64,000 bases of DNA from Pseudoglutamicibacter albus. GTDB taxonomy: Bacteria > Actinomycetota > Actinomycetes > Actinomycetales > Micrococcaceae. How positions within the stretch are numbered: position 1 is the first letter of the stretch; every line of letters begins with the position of its first letter. Positions 18,079 through 27,859 of this stretch are shown in pieces. The stretch spans positions 744,001 through 808,000 of the forward strand of contig NZ_JAVDXX010000001.1 in NCBI RefSeq assembly GCF_031458175.1, given 5' to 3'. The position numbers and the translations under genes were made by a program. The notes beneath the pieces were generated by a model, which did not search any database, was not told where the DNA came from, and was given only the letters and a program-made list of their open reading frames with translations.

Positions 18079-20961
18079 GTGACTTCTTCTGTGACCACAC
18101 CTTCCAGCACCCGCCCTGACAGAACCCGCATTGTTGTTCAGGGAGCCCGCGAACACAACCTCAAAAACGTCGATGTGACGCTGCCGCGCGACGCTATGAT
18201 CGTCTTCACGGGCTTGTCTGGCTCCGGTAAGTCTTCCCTGGCCTTTGACACGATCTTCGCGGAAGGCCAACGCCGCTACGTCGAGTCTCTTTCGGCTTAT
18301 GCCCGCATGTTCCTCGGCCAGGTTGATAAGCCTGACGTCGATTTCATTGAAGGCCTTTCACCGGCGGTTTCGATCGACCAGAAATCAACCTCAAAGAATC
18401 CACGCTCCACGGTTGGCACCGTGACAGAAATTCACGACTACCTGCGGTTGCTTTTCGCGCGCGTCGGAATTGCGCACTGCCCAGAGTGCGGCGAGAAAAT
18501 CACGGCACAGACCCCGCAGCAGATCGTGGATCAACTCATGCGGGAAGAAGACAAGACCCGCATCGCCGTCATGGCACCCATGGTTCGGGAACGCAAAGGC
18601 GAATTCCAAGACCTCTTCGCGCAACTATCCCAAGACGGTTACGCCCGCGCCCGCGTGGACGGCGAAACCATCCAACTCTCTGATCCGCCTAAGCTCGCCA
18701 AGCAGTACAAACACACGATCGAAGTCATCGTGGACCGCATCGCGATCAAAGAATCCGCGATGCAACGCCTCACCGACTCGGTTGAGACCGCGCTCAAGCT
18801 CGCCGACGGCCGCGTGATGATCGACTTCGTGGACCGCGACGCGGATGCAGCCGACCGCACCCGTACGTTCTCCGAACGCCTCGCATGCCCCAACGACCAT
18901 CCGGTGCAGCTTGAAGAGATCGAACCACGCACCTTCTCCTTCAACAACCCATTCGGTGCATGCCAACGCTGCGACGGCATCGGGCATCAGCTCGAAGTGG
19001 ACCCTGACCTCGTGGTTCCAGACCCATCCGCAACCCTGGCTGAAGGCGCGATCGCGCCGTGGGCCATCGGCAGCTCGGTTGCCAAGTACTGGGTGCGCGT
19101 CATGGCTGGGCTGGGTGAAGAACTCGGCTTCGACGTCGATACGCCTTTTGAGAAGCTACCGAAGAAGGCTCAGAAAGCGCTACTGCACGGCAAGGACTAT
19201 AAGGTCACCGTGGCCTACCGCAACCGTTTTGGCCGCGAACGCCGCTACACGCAGGGTTTCGAAGGTGTGCTCGGATACATCAAACGTAAGCACGGCGAAA
19301 CCGAATCCGATACCGCTCGTGAACGCTACGAAGAGTACATGCGCAACGTCCCGTGCCCGGAGTGCAACGGTGCTCGCCTAAACCCTGCGGTGCTCGCCGT
19401 GCTGGTCGGTGGGAAATCGATCGCAGAAGTTTCAGAAATGGCGCTCGATGAGGCTTATGAGTTCGCCGCGAGCCTCGAACTCAACGAGCGTGAAGCCAAA
19501 ATCGCAACCGAGGTTCTCAAAGAGATCCGCGCTCGACTGAAGTTCATGCTCGATGTCGGCTTGAACTACCTCAACCTCTCCCGCGCCTCCGCCACGCTTT
19601 CAGGCGGTGAGGCCCAACGCATCCGTCTGGCGACCCAGATCGGTTCAGGACTGGTCGGTGTGCTCTACGTGCTCGACGAACCATCCATTGGTTTGCACCA
19701 GCGCGATAACCGCCGCCTCATCGAGACCCTGACGCGCCTACGCGATCTCGGCAACACGCTGATTGTGGTTGAGCACGACGAAGAGACCATCGAAGAAGCC
19801 GACTGGATTGTCGATGTGGGGCCAGGCGCTGGCGAGCACGGCGGGCAGATCGTGCACTCGGGATCGCTCGCCGAGCTGAAGGAAAACACCGAATCGGTTA
19901 CGGGCGCTTATCTTGCTGGCCGTCGAAGCATCGCGGTTCCGGAGAAGCGCCGCAAACGCGATAGGAAGCGCCAACTCAAGATTGTTGGGGCACGTGAGAA
20001 CAACCTCAAGAACGTGACCGTGAACGTCCCGCTTGGCATGCTGACCGCTGTCACGGGTGTTTCTGGCTCGGGTAAGTCCACGCTCATCAACGACATTCTG
20101 TATCGGGTCTTGGCGACCAAGCTCAACAAAGCGAAGTTCGTTCCGGGCCGCCATACCCGCGTCGAGGGCCTTGAACACCTCGATAAGGTGATCCACGTAG
20201 ACCAGAGCCCGATCGGGCGGACGCCGCGCTCCAATCCGGCCACCTACACGGGTGTCTTCGATCATGTTCGTAAGCTCTTCGCCGAAACCCCGGAAGCGAA
20301 GATGCGCGGCTATTTGCCGGGGCGTTTCTCCTTCAACGTCAAGGGTGGGCGCTGCGAAGCGTGCAAGGGCGATGGAACCATCAAGATCGAGATGAACTTC
20401 CTGCCGGACGTCTATGTTCCGTGTGAAGTCTGCCACGGTGCCCGTTATAACCGCGAGACGCTGCAGGTCAAGTACAAAGGCAAATCCATTTCCGATGTGC
20501 TTGATATGCCGATCGAGGAGGCCGCTGACTTCTTCTCCGCCTTCAGGCCCATCGCTCGCCACCTCGACACGCTGGTCGATGTGGGGCTCGGTTATGTGCG
20601 GCTCGGCCAGCCCGCCACCACGCTTTCGGGTGGTGAGGCTCAACGCGTCAAGCTCGCCTCCGAGCTGCAGAAGCGCTCGAACGGGCGCAGTATCTATGTT
20701 TTAGATGAGCCGACCACAGGCCTGCACTTCGAGGACATCAACAAGCTTCTGCGCGTGGTGCAGGGGCTGGTGGATAAGGGCAACTCGGTGGTTGTGATTG
20801 AACACAACTTGGATGTGATCAAGTCTGCGGACTGGATTATCGACTTAGGCCCCGAAGGTGGTTCTGGTGGCGGGACAATCGTCGCGGAAGGAACGCCGGA
20901 GGACGTGGCAAAGGTTTCCGAGTCCCACACGGGCTTCTTCCTCAACGAGATCCTGAACTAA
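18079..20961 (+). CDS. uvrA: UvrABC system protein A
   Basis: 960 residues. The damage-sensing ABC-type ATPase of nucleotide excision repair, which dimerises and loads UvrB. Two ABC modules are complete: Walker [10 protein letters not shown] (45-53) and GVSGSGKST in the second half, each with an LSGGEAQR signature (near residues 507 and 850). Zinc-binding CxxC pairs are seen in [24 protein letters not shown] and in CEACKGDG...[11 protein letters not shown] start; TACCAT ends 7 nt upstream, indicating a possible leaderless mRNA, although GGAG also lies close to the start. Not followed directly by uvrC: plsC intervenes. Confidence 0.98.
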   Translation: MTSSVTTPSSTRPDRTRIVVQGAREHNLKNVDVTLPRDAMIVFTGLSGSGKSSLAFDTIFAEGQRRYVESLSAYARMFLGQVDKPDVDFIEGLSPAVSIDQKSTSKNPRSTVGTVTEIHDYLRLLFARVGIAHCPECGEKITAQTPQQIVDQLMREEDKTRIAVMAPMVRERKGEFQDLFAQLSQDGYARARVDGETIQLSDPPKLAKQYKHTIEVIVDRIAIKESAMQRLTDSVETALKLADGRVMIDFVDRDADAADRTRTFSERLACPNDHPVQLEEIEPRTFSFNNPFGACQRCDGIGHQLEVDPDLVVPDPSATLAEGAIAPWAIGSSVAKYWVRVMAGLGEELGFDVDTPFEKLPKKAQKALLHGKDYKVTVAYRNRFGRERRYTQGFEGVLGYIKRKHGETESDTARERYEEYMRNVPCPECNGARLNPAVLAVLVGGKSIAEVSEMALDEAYEFAASLELNEREAKIATEVLKEIRARLKFMLDVGLNYLNLSRASATLSGGEAQRIRLATQIGSGLVGVLYVLDEPSIGLHQRDNRRLIETLTRLRDLGNTLIVVEHDEETIEEADWIVDVGPGAGEHGGQIVHSGSLAELKENTESVTGAYLAGRRSIAVPEKRRKRDRKRQLKIVGARENNLKNVTVNVPLGMLTAVTGVSGSGKSTLINDILYRVLATKLNKAKFVPGRHTRVEGLEHLDKVIHVDQSPIGRTPRSNPATYTGVFDHVRKLFAETPEAKMRGYLPGRFSFNVKGGRCEACKGDGTIKIEMNFLPDVYVPCEVCHGARYNRETLQVKYKGKSISDVLDMPIEEAADFFSAFRPIARHLDTLVDVGLGYVRLGQPATTLSGGEAQRVKLASELQKRSNGRSIYVLDEPTTGLHFEDINKLLRVVQGLVDKGNSVVVIEHNLDVIKSADWIIDLGPEGGSGGGTIVAEGTPEDVAKVSESHTGFFLNEILN

Positions 20962-20998
20962 CCCGCCCGGGTGCCTGCGCCTGCTAGGTGCGGCCAAG

Positions 20999-21016
20999 CA
21001 TGCCGGAATCGGCATG
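20999..21016. repeat. Hairpin after uvrA
   Basis: CATGCCG, a GAAT loop and CGGCATG form a perfect 7-bp stem 38 nt after the uvrA stop. It could serve as a weak terminator, but no T-run follows. Confidence 0.4.
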
Positions 21017-21109
21017 AACCTGCGCCTTGTAATGCTCCGCTGTGATAAACAAAAGGCGGGCCATCCGTGGCACAATTGCAAACGGAAAACTTCTAGAGCA
21101 ATAAGAAAA

Positions 21110-21129
21110 GCATGCCTTTCAAGGCATGC
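21110..21129. repeat. Hairpin in the plsC leader
   Basis: GCATGCCTT, a TC loop and AAGGCATGC form a perfect 9-bp stem ending 21 nt before the plsC start. It lies upstream of the AAGGTGA ribosome binding site. It may be a leader structure or an operator. Confidence 0.45.
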
Positions 21130-21150
21130 AGATAAGGTGACGAATCCAGG

Positions 21151-21819
21151 ATGGCAAGCATCGATTTCTTCAAGCCCGTGGTAGCGCGGGCTATCAAGCT
21201 TGTCTTCAGGCCGACCATCACAGGCCTTGAGAACATTCCCAAAGAAGGACCGTTCATCGTCGCTTCGAACCACTTGTCGTTCTTCGACTCGGTCATCATC
21301 CAGGCGTTGATGCCGCGCAAGGTCGCGTTCTTCGCTAAAGCCGAATACTTCACGACTCCGGGCATTAAAGGTCGGATCATGAAAGCGTTCTTCACCTCGG
21401 TTGGCTCGATCCCGGTCCAACGCGGGCAACAGGCTGCCTCAGTGGCCGCGCTGGATAAGCTCGTTGAGATCCTCGACAAAGGCTCCGGAGTAGGTATCTA
21501 TCCGGAGGGGACCCGCTCCCGTGACGGCCGCCTGTACCGGGGGCGCACTGGCGTAGGCTGGTTGACCCTGGCCACCGGAGCGCCAGTGGTTCCTGTAGGG
21601 CTCATTGGTACAGATAAGCTCCAGCCTGCCGGATCCAACCGGATCCGGCGCCATAAATTCGAACTCCACGTGGGTGCGCCGCTTGCTTTCGAACATCCTG
21701 GCGCTAAGCACCCGTTGCCGCTACGCCGTAAAGTAACTGATCAGGTGGTCGATGCGATCGCACAGATCACGGGGCAAGAACGCGTGGGGGAGTACAACAA
21801 AGCCCCAACAGCCCAATAG
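21151..21819 (+). CDS. plsC: Lysophospholipid/1-acyl-glycerol-3-phosphate acyltransferase family protein
   Basis: 222 residues, PlsC-type acyltransferase. The catalytic HX4D box is NHLSFFD (about residues 42-48) and the glycerol-phosphate-binding box is YPEGTRSRDG (about 119-128), with the middle FTSVGSIPVQRG segment also present. Likely acylates lysophosphatidic acid at the membrane in phospholipid synthesis, though actinobacteria have several paralogues with differing substrates. ATG start with AAGGTGA upstream. It stands between uvrA and uvrC, and its 3' end runs into a series of short repeats. Confidence 0.92.
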   Translation: MASIDFFKPVVARAIKLVFRPTITGLENIPKEGPFIVASNHLSFFDSVIIQALMPRKVAFFAKAEYFTTPGIKGRIMKAFFTSVGSIPVQRGQQAASVAALDKLVEILDKGSGVGIYPEGTRSRDGRLYRGRTGVGWLTLATGAPVVPVGLIGTDKLQPAGSNRIRRHKFELHVGAPLAFEHPGAKHPLPLRRKVTDQVVDAIAQITGQERVGEYNKAPTAQ

Positions 21820-21826
21820 GGCCACG

Positions 21827-21922
21827 GCATCCCAGTAAAGCCCCCAGCATCCCAGTAAAGCTCCGACGTTCCAGTAGCGAACCACCAATAGCGAACCCTA
21901 AGTAGTGACCGCAGTAGTGACC
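21827..21922. repeat. Cluster of short degenerate direct repeats, plsC-uvrC gap
   Basis: GCATCCCAGTAAAGC at 21827-21841 and 21847-21861 (period 20), TAGCGAACC at 21875-21883 and 21889-21897 (period 14), and AGTAGTGACC at 21901-21910 and 21913-21922 (period 12). The units share an AGTA-n-GA-CC flavour and fill almost the whole gap. No ORF or RNA gene is apparent. Confidence 0.85.
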
Positions 21923-21939
21923 TAGGCGAGGTGAATCAG

Positions 21940-23865
21940 GTGGCCGATCCGGCATCGTACCGCCCCGAATCATCTCAGATCCCTACGAGTCCGGGCGTCT
22001 ATCGTTTCCGAGACCCTGCTGGCCGCATCATCTATGTCGGCAAGGCCAAGAACCTGAGGAACCGGCTCAACTCCTACTTTGTTGCCCCGGAACAGCTCTC
22101 GCCTAAGACGTACACGATGGTGCACACGGCATCGTCTGTTGAATGGACGGTGGTGGGTTCCGAACAGGAATCGCTACAGCTTGAATACACGTGGATCAAA
22201 CAGTTCAATCCACGTTTCAACATCATGTTCCGGGACGATAAGTCCTATCCTTACCTGGCCGTCACGGTTTCTGAGAAGTTCCCGCGCGCCCAGGTGATGC
22301 GTGGTGACAGGCGTAAGGGGACCAAGTATTTCGGGCCGTTTTCCCCGGCGCGTGCGGTGCGTGAAACCCTCGATCTGTTGCTTCGTGTTTTCCCGGTGCG
22401 TACCTGTTCAGCGGGCGTTTTTCGCCGGGCAGAGCGTTCGGGACGCCCGTGCCTGCTCGGATATATCGACAAATGTTCCGCCCCGTGTGTGGAGCGGGTC
22501 AGCGTTGAGGAGCATCGTGAGCTTGTCAACGGCTTGATTCGGTTCATGAGCGGCGACGGCAAGCCCGCAATCCGCGAGCTCGAAGCGAAGATGAGGCAAG
22601 CCGTCGCTGAGCTCGACTACGAATCCGCCGCACGGCATCGCGATGACATCCAGGCGCTTCAGAAGGTCTTTGAACGCAACGCTGTTGTGCTGGATGAATC
22701 GACGCACGCGGATATTTTCGGTATCGAACAAGACGACCTGGAAGCGGCGGTCCAGGTGTTTCACGTCCGCCACGGGCGCATCACAGGCCAGCGAGGCTGG
22801 GTCATGGAGAAGGTTGAAGACCTCGAACCGCCGCGGCTTGTTGAGCAACTGTTGGAACAGGTTTATGGCGCTTATGATGATGCCGACCGGATCCCACGTG
22901 AAGTATTGGTCCCTGAACTGCCTACGCGTTTCGAGGTGCTGACCGGCTGGCTCTCTGAGTTGCGCGGCGCGAAAGTCTCTTTGCGCGTTGCCCAGCGCGG
23001 AACCAAGCGTGAACTCGCTGAGACTGTGCATGAGAACGCCGTCCAGGCGCTCAAACTTCACAAGATCAAACGTGCCGGGGACATCACGGTGCGTTCAGCT
23101 GGCCTGCAACAACTCCAAGAAGCTCTCGGGCTTGCTGAGCCACCGCTACGCATTGAGGGCTATGACAACTCTCATTCGTCCGGAACCAATGTTGTGGGTT
23201 CGATGGTCGTGTTCGAAGACGGGCTGCCGAAGAAGTCTGATTACCGCAGGTTCATGGTCAAAGGTGACGCTGCCCGTGATGACACGGCCTCGATGTATGA
23301 CGTCATCTCGCGCCGTTTTCAGCGCTACCTCGAAGACCTTGCGGAGGCCGAGACTCACACTTCTGGTGAGATCACTGCCGAAGAAGCCGTGAAGGGTCAG
23401 GCCCCTAAGTTTGCCTACCCGCCTTCGCTGGTTGTGGTCGATGGCGGCCCACCTCAGGTGGCGGCTGCCCAGCAGGCTCTACTGGATTTGGGGATCACGG
23501 ACATCGCGGTGGTCGGGTTGGCTAAGCGTCTTGAGGAGGTGTGGGTCCCCGGGGACGACTACCCGGTGATTCTGCCTCGGCAATCCGAAGGGTTGTTCTT
23601 ATTACAACGCGTGCGTGATGAATCACACCGTTTCGCGATCACGTTCCACCGAGAACGCCGAGGCAAGTCGATGCTTGAGTCCATCTTGGATACCGTGGAT
23701 GGGCTCGGCCCCGCCAAGCAAAAGGCTCTACGGGATGCGTTTCCGTCGCTGAAGAAGATGCGGGCCGCGAGCGTTGAGGAGCTTCAAAGCGCTAAGGGCG
23801 TTGGTCCTGCGTTGGCTCAGAAGATCTACGATGCGCTTCATGCTGATGAGACCGAGGCACGCTAG
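21940..23865 (+). CDS. uvrC: UvrABC system protein C
   Basis: 641 residues from GTG at 21940; the frame also permits GTG at 21931. The 21940 start is preferred because GAGGTGAA lies 5 nt upstream of it. UvrC makes the dual incisions of nucleotide excision repair. Order of domains: GIY-YIG nuclease (SPGVYRFRD...IYVGKAKNL, about residues 17-40), a CxxC-like cysteine pair region (CLLGYIDKCSAPC), the UVR motif binding UvrB (LDYESAARHRDDI, about 225), the RNase-H-like endonuclease core (IEGYDNSH near 405; VVVDGGPPQ near 505), and two helix-hairpin-helix motifs at the C-terminus (DGLGPAKQKAL, KGVGPALAQKI). Confidence 0.97.
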   Translation: MADPASYRPESSQIPTSPGVYRFRDPAGRIIYVGKAKNLRNRLNSYFVAPEQLSPKTYTMVHTASSVEWTVVGSEQESLQLEYTWIKQFNPRFNIMFRDDKSYPYLAVTVSEKFPRAQVMRGDRRKGTKYFGPFSPARAVRETLDLLLRVFPVRTCSAGVFRRAERSGRPCLLGYIDKCSAPCVERVSVEEHRELVNGLIRFMSGDGKPAIRELEAKMRQAVAELDYESAARHRDDIQALQKVFERNAVVLDESTHADIFGIEQDDLEAAVQVFHVRHGRITGQRGWVMEKVEDLEPPRLVEQLLEQVYGAYDDADRIPREVLVPELPTRFEVLTGWLSELRGAKVSLRVAQRGTKRELAETVHENAVQALKLHKIKRAGDITVRSAGLQQLQEALGLAEPPLRIEGYDNSHSSGTNVVGSMVVFEDGLPKKSDYRRFMVKGDAARDDTASMYDVISRRFQRYLEDLAEAETHTSGEITAEEAVKGQAPKFAYPPSLVVVDGGPPQVAAAQQALLDLGITDIAVVGLAKRLEEVWVPGDDYPVILPRQSEGLFLLQRVRDESHRFAITFHRERRGKSMLESILDTVDGLGPAKQKALRDAFPSLKKMRAASVEELQSAKGVGPALAQKIYDALHADETEAR

Positions 23866-23879
23866 GGACGGCGGTTGGG

Positions 23880-23891
23880 TAGCCTTGGGTT
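23880..23891 (+). promoter_or_regulatory. -10 element and leaderless start of rapZ
   Basis: TAGCCT (23880-23885) ends 6 nt before the rapZ ATG. It starts 15 nt after the uvrC stop, so rapZ-yvcK may have its own transcript besides read-through from uvrC. Confidence 0.45.
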
Positions 23892-24785
23892 ATGCAGATT
23901 GAGCAGCCGGCTGAGGTACCGCAGAAGAACACGATCGTTGTCATGACCAGCATGTCTGGGGCAGGCCGCACTACGGCAGGCCATGCTTTAGAGGACATGG
24001 GCTGGTACGTGGTGGATAATCTTCCGCCACAGATGTTACAGACCCTCGTAGATGTCTTGTCGCGATCGCGTAGCCAAGAGTTCAAGATCGCGGTTGGCGT
24101 AAACGTCCGGTCCCAGCAGGTTCTGGATGATCTGAGTAGCACGCTCGCGCAGATGGACACTGACGGCGTGGAGTATCAGCTCCTGTTTATCGACTGTGAC
24201 GATGCAACACTCGTGCGCCGCTTTGAACAGGGCCGCCGCCCGCACCCGTTGCAAGGTAGCGGGCGCATCGTTGACGGGATCGCGGCCGAGCGCGCCCTAA
24301 CGGCGGGCCTGCGTGAGCGGGCCGATTTCACGCTTGACACCACAACGATGAACGTGCATGATCTCAGCCGCTCCATCCACGACCTGTTCAATGAGCAAGG
24401 CCCCGTGGTTCTGACGCTCAACGTGATCAGCTTCGGCTTCAAATACGGTGTCCCGATGGACGCTAACTTCATGGCTGATGTCCGTTTTGTTCCTAATCCG
24501 CACTGGGTTCCTGAACTGCGTCCACTCACCGGTCAGGATCATGACGTTTCGCAGTATGTGTTGCAAGCGGAGGGCACAACAACGTTCATCGAGCACTACG
24601 TGGGTGCGCTCGAATCGGTGTTCGATGGCTACCGCCGTGAACGGAAGCATTATGCGACGATCGCGATCGGGTGCACGGGTGGTAAACACCGTTCGGTGGC
24701 GATCGCAACCGAGGTCGCTCGCCGTCTTGATCAGAACCCTGATCTGAAGGTTGTTCTTTCACACCGGGACTTGGGGAGGGAATAG
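23892..24785 (+). CDS. rapZ: RapZ/YvcJ family RNase adapter, nucleotide-binding
   Basis: 297 residues. The N-terminal P-loop reads SMSGAGRTTA (about residues 20-29) and the C-terminal domain carries IAIGCTGGKHRSVAIATEVA, the conserved RapZ signature. In E. coli RapZ guides RNase E to the GlmZ small RNA and senses glucosamine-6-phosphate; in Gram-positives the orthologue YvcJ binds and hydrolyses GTP and influences competence and cell-wall metabolism. Which function applies here is unknown. It is 2 bp from yvcK and part of the conserved rapZ-yvcK-whiA block. Confidence 0.95.
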   Translation: MQIEQPAEVPQKNTIVVMTSMSGAGRTTAGHALEDMGWYVVDNLPPQMLQTLVDVLSRSRSQEFKIAVGVNVRSQQVLDDLSSTLAQMDTDGVEYQLLFIDCDDATLVRRFEQGRRPHPLQGSGRIVDGIAAERALTAGLRERADFTLDTTTMNVHDLSRSIHDLFNEQGPVVLTLNVISFGFKYGVPMDANFMADVRFVPNPHWVPELRPLTGQDHDVSQYVLQAEGTTTFIEHYVGALESVFDGYRRERKHYATIAIGCTGGKHRSVAIATEVARRLDQNPDLKVVLSHRDLGRE

Positions 24786-24787
24786 GC

Positions 24788-25828
24788 ATGGATATACCGA
24801 CACATGCGATCCCGCTGGTCGCTCCGCGTTTGCGTCCTAGCCAGCGTCGCTCGCGGTGGAAGATCACCGCACTCGGCGGCGGGCATGGACTGCATGCCTC
24901 GCTGAAGGCTTTGCGTTTGCTTGATGCTGACCTGACGGCCATCGTGACGGTTGCCGATGACGGCGGTTCTTCAGGCCGGATCCGTGACGAGTTCGGTGTG
25001 CTGCCGCCAGGGGACCTGCGGATGGCGCTTTCGGCGCTGTGCGATGACAGCGAATGGGGCCGCACCTGGGCCCGGGTCATGCAGCACAGGTTTACAACGC
25101 TTCCAGATTCTCCTCGCAGTATGGAAGGTCACGTTCTGGGTAACTTCCTCATCGTGACCTTGTGGGAGATGCTAGGGGATGCGGTCGAAGGCCTGAACTG
25201 GGCTGGCCAGTTGCTTGGTGCCCGCGGCAGGGTCCTGCCGATGTCGACCGATCCGTTGCGTATCAAAGGCACCGTTGTGAGGGAACAAGACGGTCAGCCG
25301 ATAGCTGAGGTGTATGAGGGCCAGGTTGCGTTGGCGAAAGCGGCGCACCGTGGTTCCGTGACCGATATCTGCTTGCTTCCTGAAGATGCGAGCGCGACCC
25401 CGCAGGCTGTGGAAGCCATCAGCGAAGCGGACTGGAATGTGCTGGGGCCAGGCTCGTGGTACACGTCGGTTATGCCGCACCTGTTGCTCAATGACAGCCG
25501 GCGGGCGCTCGCTGAATCGCAAGCGCGCACGCTTGTGACGATGAACTTGTCGTCTTCAACGTTTGAGGCCTCCGGGCTGAGGTCTGCTGATCACCTCAAG
25601 ATTCTGCGCCGCTACGCTCCTGAGCTGCACATCGATGCGGTGCTCGCTGATCCATCGACCCTCGATGATGAAGCGTATTTCTGCCAGGTCGCAGAGAACA
25701 TGGGCACTAAGGTGTTCTTCGACCGTGTCGAATCGAAGGCTAAAGAGTCTGTGCATGATCCATTGCGGCTCGCGGCCGCATATAAGGATGTTTTTTCGCA
25801 CTTCGAGTCCGGGGGTGTCTCCGGTTAG
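24788..25828 (+). CDS. yvcK: Gluconeogenesis factor YvcK/CuvA family protein
   Basis: 346 residues, CofD-like/UPF0052 family. The N-terminal GGGHGLHASLKAL (about residues 30-42), the TVADDGGSSGRIRDEFGVLPPGDLRM region (split around residues 55-80) and the central GPGSWYTSV segment identify it. The family binds UDP-sugars and is needed for growth on gluconeogenic carbon sources and for normal cell-wall synthesis in Bacillus and Mycobacterium (CuvA). GGGAGGGA precedes the ATG; only 2 nt separate it from rapZ. Confidence 0.94.
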   Translation: MDIPTHAIPLVAPRLRPSQRRSRWKITALGGGHGLHASLKALRLLDADLTAIVTVADDGGSSGRIRDEFGVLPPGDLRMALSALCDDSEWGRTWARVMQHRFTTLPDSPRSMEGHVLGNFLIVTLWEMLGDAVEGLNWAGQLLGARGRVLPMSTDPLRIKGTVVREQDGQPIAEVYEGQVALAKAAHRGSVTDICLLPEDASATPQAVEAISEADWNVLGPGSWYTSVMPHLLLNDSRRALAESQARTLVTMNLSSSTFEASGLRSADHLKILRRYAPELHIDAVLADPSTLDDEAYFCQVAENMGTKVFFDRVESKAKESVHDPLRLAAAYKDVFSHFESGGVSG

Positions 25829-25893
25829 ACTTATGGTTTTTGTAAGACCTATTTTTGTATGGTCTGTGTAATCCGAAGGGGATGTCAGCTTTC

Positions 25894-26874
25894 ATGGCAT
25901 TGACGAATGCAGTCAGAGACGAGCTGGTTGCCGTGGACGTTACGGTGACGTCCCAGCGCCGTGCCGAGGTAGCTACCATGCTCCGTTTGGCTGGTGGTTT
26001 GCATCTGGTTGCCGGGCGGATCGCGGTTCAGGCAGAGGTAAGTGGCGAGGCGATTGCGCGCCGTATCCAGAAGACCCTAGGTGAGGTTTTCAACGTTCGA
26101 TGCGCCATGCGGCTCGTCAGCGGTGGCGGGCTACGCAACTCTGAGCGTGTTGAGATGCAGGTTCTGGGCGATGGAGCATCGCTGGCTCGGCAGACAGGTT
26201 TGGTTGACGGCATGGGCCGCCCGGTGCGTGGCTTGCCTCCTTCGATCGTCAACGGTTCGGTCGCTGATGCGGCGGCCGTGTGGCGCGGAGCGTTCCTCGC
26301 GGCGGGCTCACTCACCGAACCTGGCCGCTCCTCCGCGTTAGAGATCGTGTGCCCCGGACCCGAAGTCGCGTTAGCGCTCGTGGGGGCCGCACGCCGCCTG
26401 GGCATCACCGCTAAAGCGCGCGAGGTCCGCGGGCAAGATCGCGTTGTCTTGCGTGACGGTGAAGCGATCGGTCTCATGCTTCAAAAAATGGGTGTCGTGG
26501 AAGCAGTCAAGGTCTGGGAGGAGCGCCGGGCACGTAAAGAAGTGCGTGCCAACGCGAACCGTCTAGCGAACTTTGATGACGCGAACCTACGCCGCTCCGC
26601 GCAAGCCGCGGTCGCTGCTGGTGCACGCGTTCAGCGCGCCCTGGAGATCCTCGGTGATGAGGTACCGGAACACCTCCGGGATGCCGGTACCTTGCGCATC
26701 GAGCACAAGGAAGCAAGCCTCGATGAGCTTGGCCGGCTAGCGGACCCGCCGCTGACGAAGGACGCGATCGCTGGCCGTATTCGCCGCCTGCTGATGATGG
26801 CCGATCGCGTTGCTGATGAACGCGGGATCCCGAACACCACAACCGCAGTTCCTGCGGATATCCTCGACGACTAA
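25894..26874 (+). CDS. whiA: Sporulation/cell-division regulator WhiA
   Basis: 326 residues from ATG at 25894 ([11 protein letters not shown]), the start that aligns with the mycobacterial and streptomycete proteins; frames from TTG 25855 and ATG 25882 add non-conserved residues. N-terminal LAGLIDADG-homing-endonuclease-like domain followed by the C-terminal DNA-binding helix-turn-helix ([25 protein letters not shown] split, about 275-300). WhiA is a transcription factor for developmental and division genes in Streptomyces and is present in non-sporulating actinobacteria and Firmicutes. AAGGGG lies 12 nt upstream. Two TATGGT elements upstream could serve as -10 boxes but lack a well-placed -35. 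Confidence 0.95.
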   Translation: MALTNAVRDELVAVDVTVTSQRRAEVATMLRLAGGLHLVAGRIAVQAEVSGEAIARRIQKTLGEVFNVRCAMRLVSGGGLRNSERVEMQVLGDGASLARQTGLVDGMGRPVRGLPPSIVNGSVADAAAVWRGAFLAAGSLTEPGRSSALEIVCPGPEVALALVGAARRLGITAKAREVRGQDRVVLRDGEAIGLMLQKMGVVEAVKVWEERRARKEVRANANRLANFDDANLRRSAQAAVAAGARVQRALEILGDEVPEHLRDAGTLRIEHKEASLDELGRLADPPLTKDAIAGRIRRLLMMADRVADERGIPNTTTAVPADILDD

Positions 26875-27125
26875 CCCAGGTGGGGCCGTCCATCCCGGCG
26901 TGCGGAACAGGATGACACCGCAACGCGCAAGATAAAGCGCGGCCAGGGAATAAGAGCGGGGTTGTGTTGGTTACACCCGGATGAGGGCGTCCTCAGGGAT
27001 GGCTCCCAACAGTTTGCGCTACCCCTACTCGCACTGCCCAGACGTCAGGGGAGTAGAGGCGTTGCAAGAGTACATCTGTATGACCGGCATGGAGATTCCT
27101 GCTGGTTGAACGCATGGAGGTTAAC
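26875..27125. other. 251-nt whiA-sodA intergenic region
   Basis: No convincing ORF, RNA gene or strong hairpin. CTACTC and GAGTAG form a loose 6-bp inverted repeat in the middle. A GGAGG ribosome binding site closes the region at 27116-27120. The sodA promoter must lie here, but I cannot place it with confidence. Confidence 0.4.
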
Positions 27126-27755
27126 TTGACTCAGTACACGCTTCCGGACCTGGACTACGACTACGGTGCACTTGAGCCGCACATTTCCGGCAAGATCATG
27201 GAGCTGCACCACTCCAAGCACCACGCAACCTACGTCAAGGGCGCCAACACCGCCCTCGAACAGCTGGCAGAAGCACGCGATAAGGGTGATCTGTCCAACG
27301 TCAACAAGCTCACCAAGGACCTCGCGTTCAACCTCGGTGGTCACACCAACCACTCGATCTTCTGGAAGAACCTCTCCCCAGAGGGTGGCGGCGAGCCAAC
27401 CGGTGAACTTGCTGAGGCCATCAACGAGCACTTCGGTTCTTTCGAGAACTTCAAGAAGCACTTCAACGCCGCAGCACTGGGCATCCAGGGCTCCGGTTGG
27501 GCTCTTTTGTCCTATGAAGGCATCGGCGGCAAGTTGCTGATCGAGCAGTTGCATGACCAGCAGGGTGATGTCCCAGTAGCAACCCAGCCACTACTGATGC
27601 TGGATATGTGGGAGCACGCTTTCTACCTCGACTACCTCAACGTCAAGGCTGACTACGTTGATGCGTTCTGGAACATCGTCAACTGGGACAACGTCTCCGA
27701 GCGCTACGCAGCAGCTAAGGAAGGCGCATCGAAGCTGGTTCTGCCAGGCGCCTAA
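27126..27755 (+). CDS. sodA: Superoxide dismutase (Mn type or cambialistic)
   Basis: 209 residues from TTG at 27126, chosen because GGAGG lies 5 nt upstream and [13 protein letters not shown] aligns with the family; ATG at 27114 is itself within the ribosome binding site. Cytosolic dismutation of superoxide. Metal ligands are in [13 protein letters not shown] (His), [10 protein letters not shown] (His), and [11 protein letters not shown] (Asp, His). The outer-sphere glutamine is in GIQGSGW, as in manganese enzymes, rather than in the AAQ position of iron enzymes. It stands where many actinobacteria have gap next to pgk. Confidence 0.96.
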   Translation: MTQYTLPDLDYDYGALEPHISGKIMELHHSKHHATYVKGANTALEQLAEARDKGDLSNVNKLTKDLAFNLGGHTNHSIFWKNLSPEGGGEPTGELAEAINEHFGSFENFKKHFNAAALGIQGSGWALLSYEGIGGKLLIEQLHDQQGDVPVATQPLLMLDMWEHAFYLDYLNVKADYVDAFWNIVNWDNVSERYAAAKEGASKLVLPGA

Positions 27756-27780
27756 TCAACGCAACTAGAGCGTGAGTGTC

Positions 27781-27820
27781 TCGCCGCTCTCGTTCGCTTC
27801 GTCGCGGATGAGAGCGGCGA
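27781..27820 (+). terminator. sodA terminator
   Basis: TCGCCGCTCTC and GAGAGCGGCGA form a perfect 11-bp stem with an 18-nt loop 25 nt after the sodA stop. No T-run, as usual for high-GC actinobacteria. Confidence 0.65.
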
Positions 27821-27846
27821 ACATCGTTAACGCGGGCGTTATCCCG

Positions 27847-27859
27847 TAGGCTTAGATGT
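27847..27859 (+). promoter_or_regulatory. pgk promoter, leaderless, with TAGGCTTAGAT motif
   Basis: TAGGCT (27847-27852) ends 7 nt before the pgk ATG. The string TAGGCTTAGATGTA is nearly identical to the one in the tkt promoter at 35433-35446 on the minus strand. Confidence 0.5.
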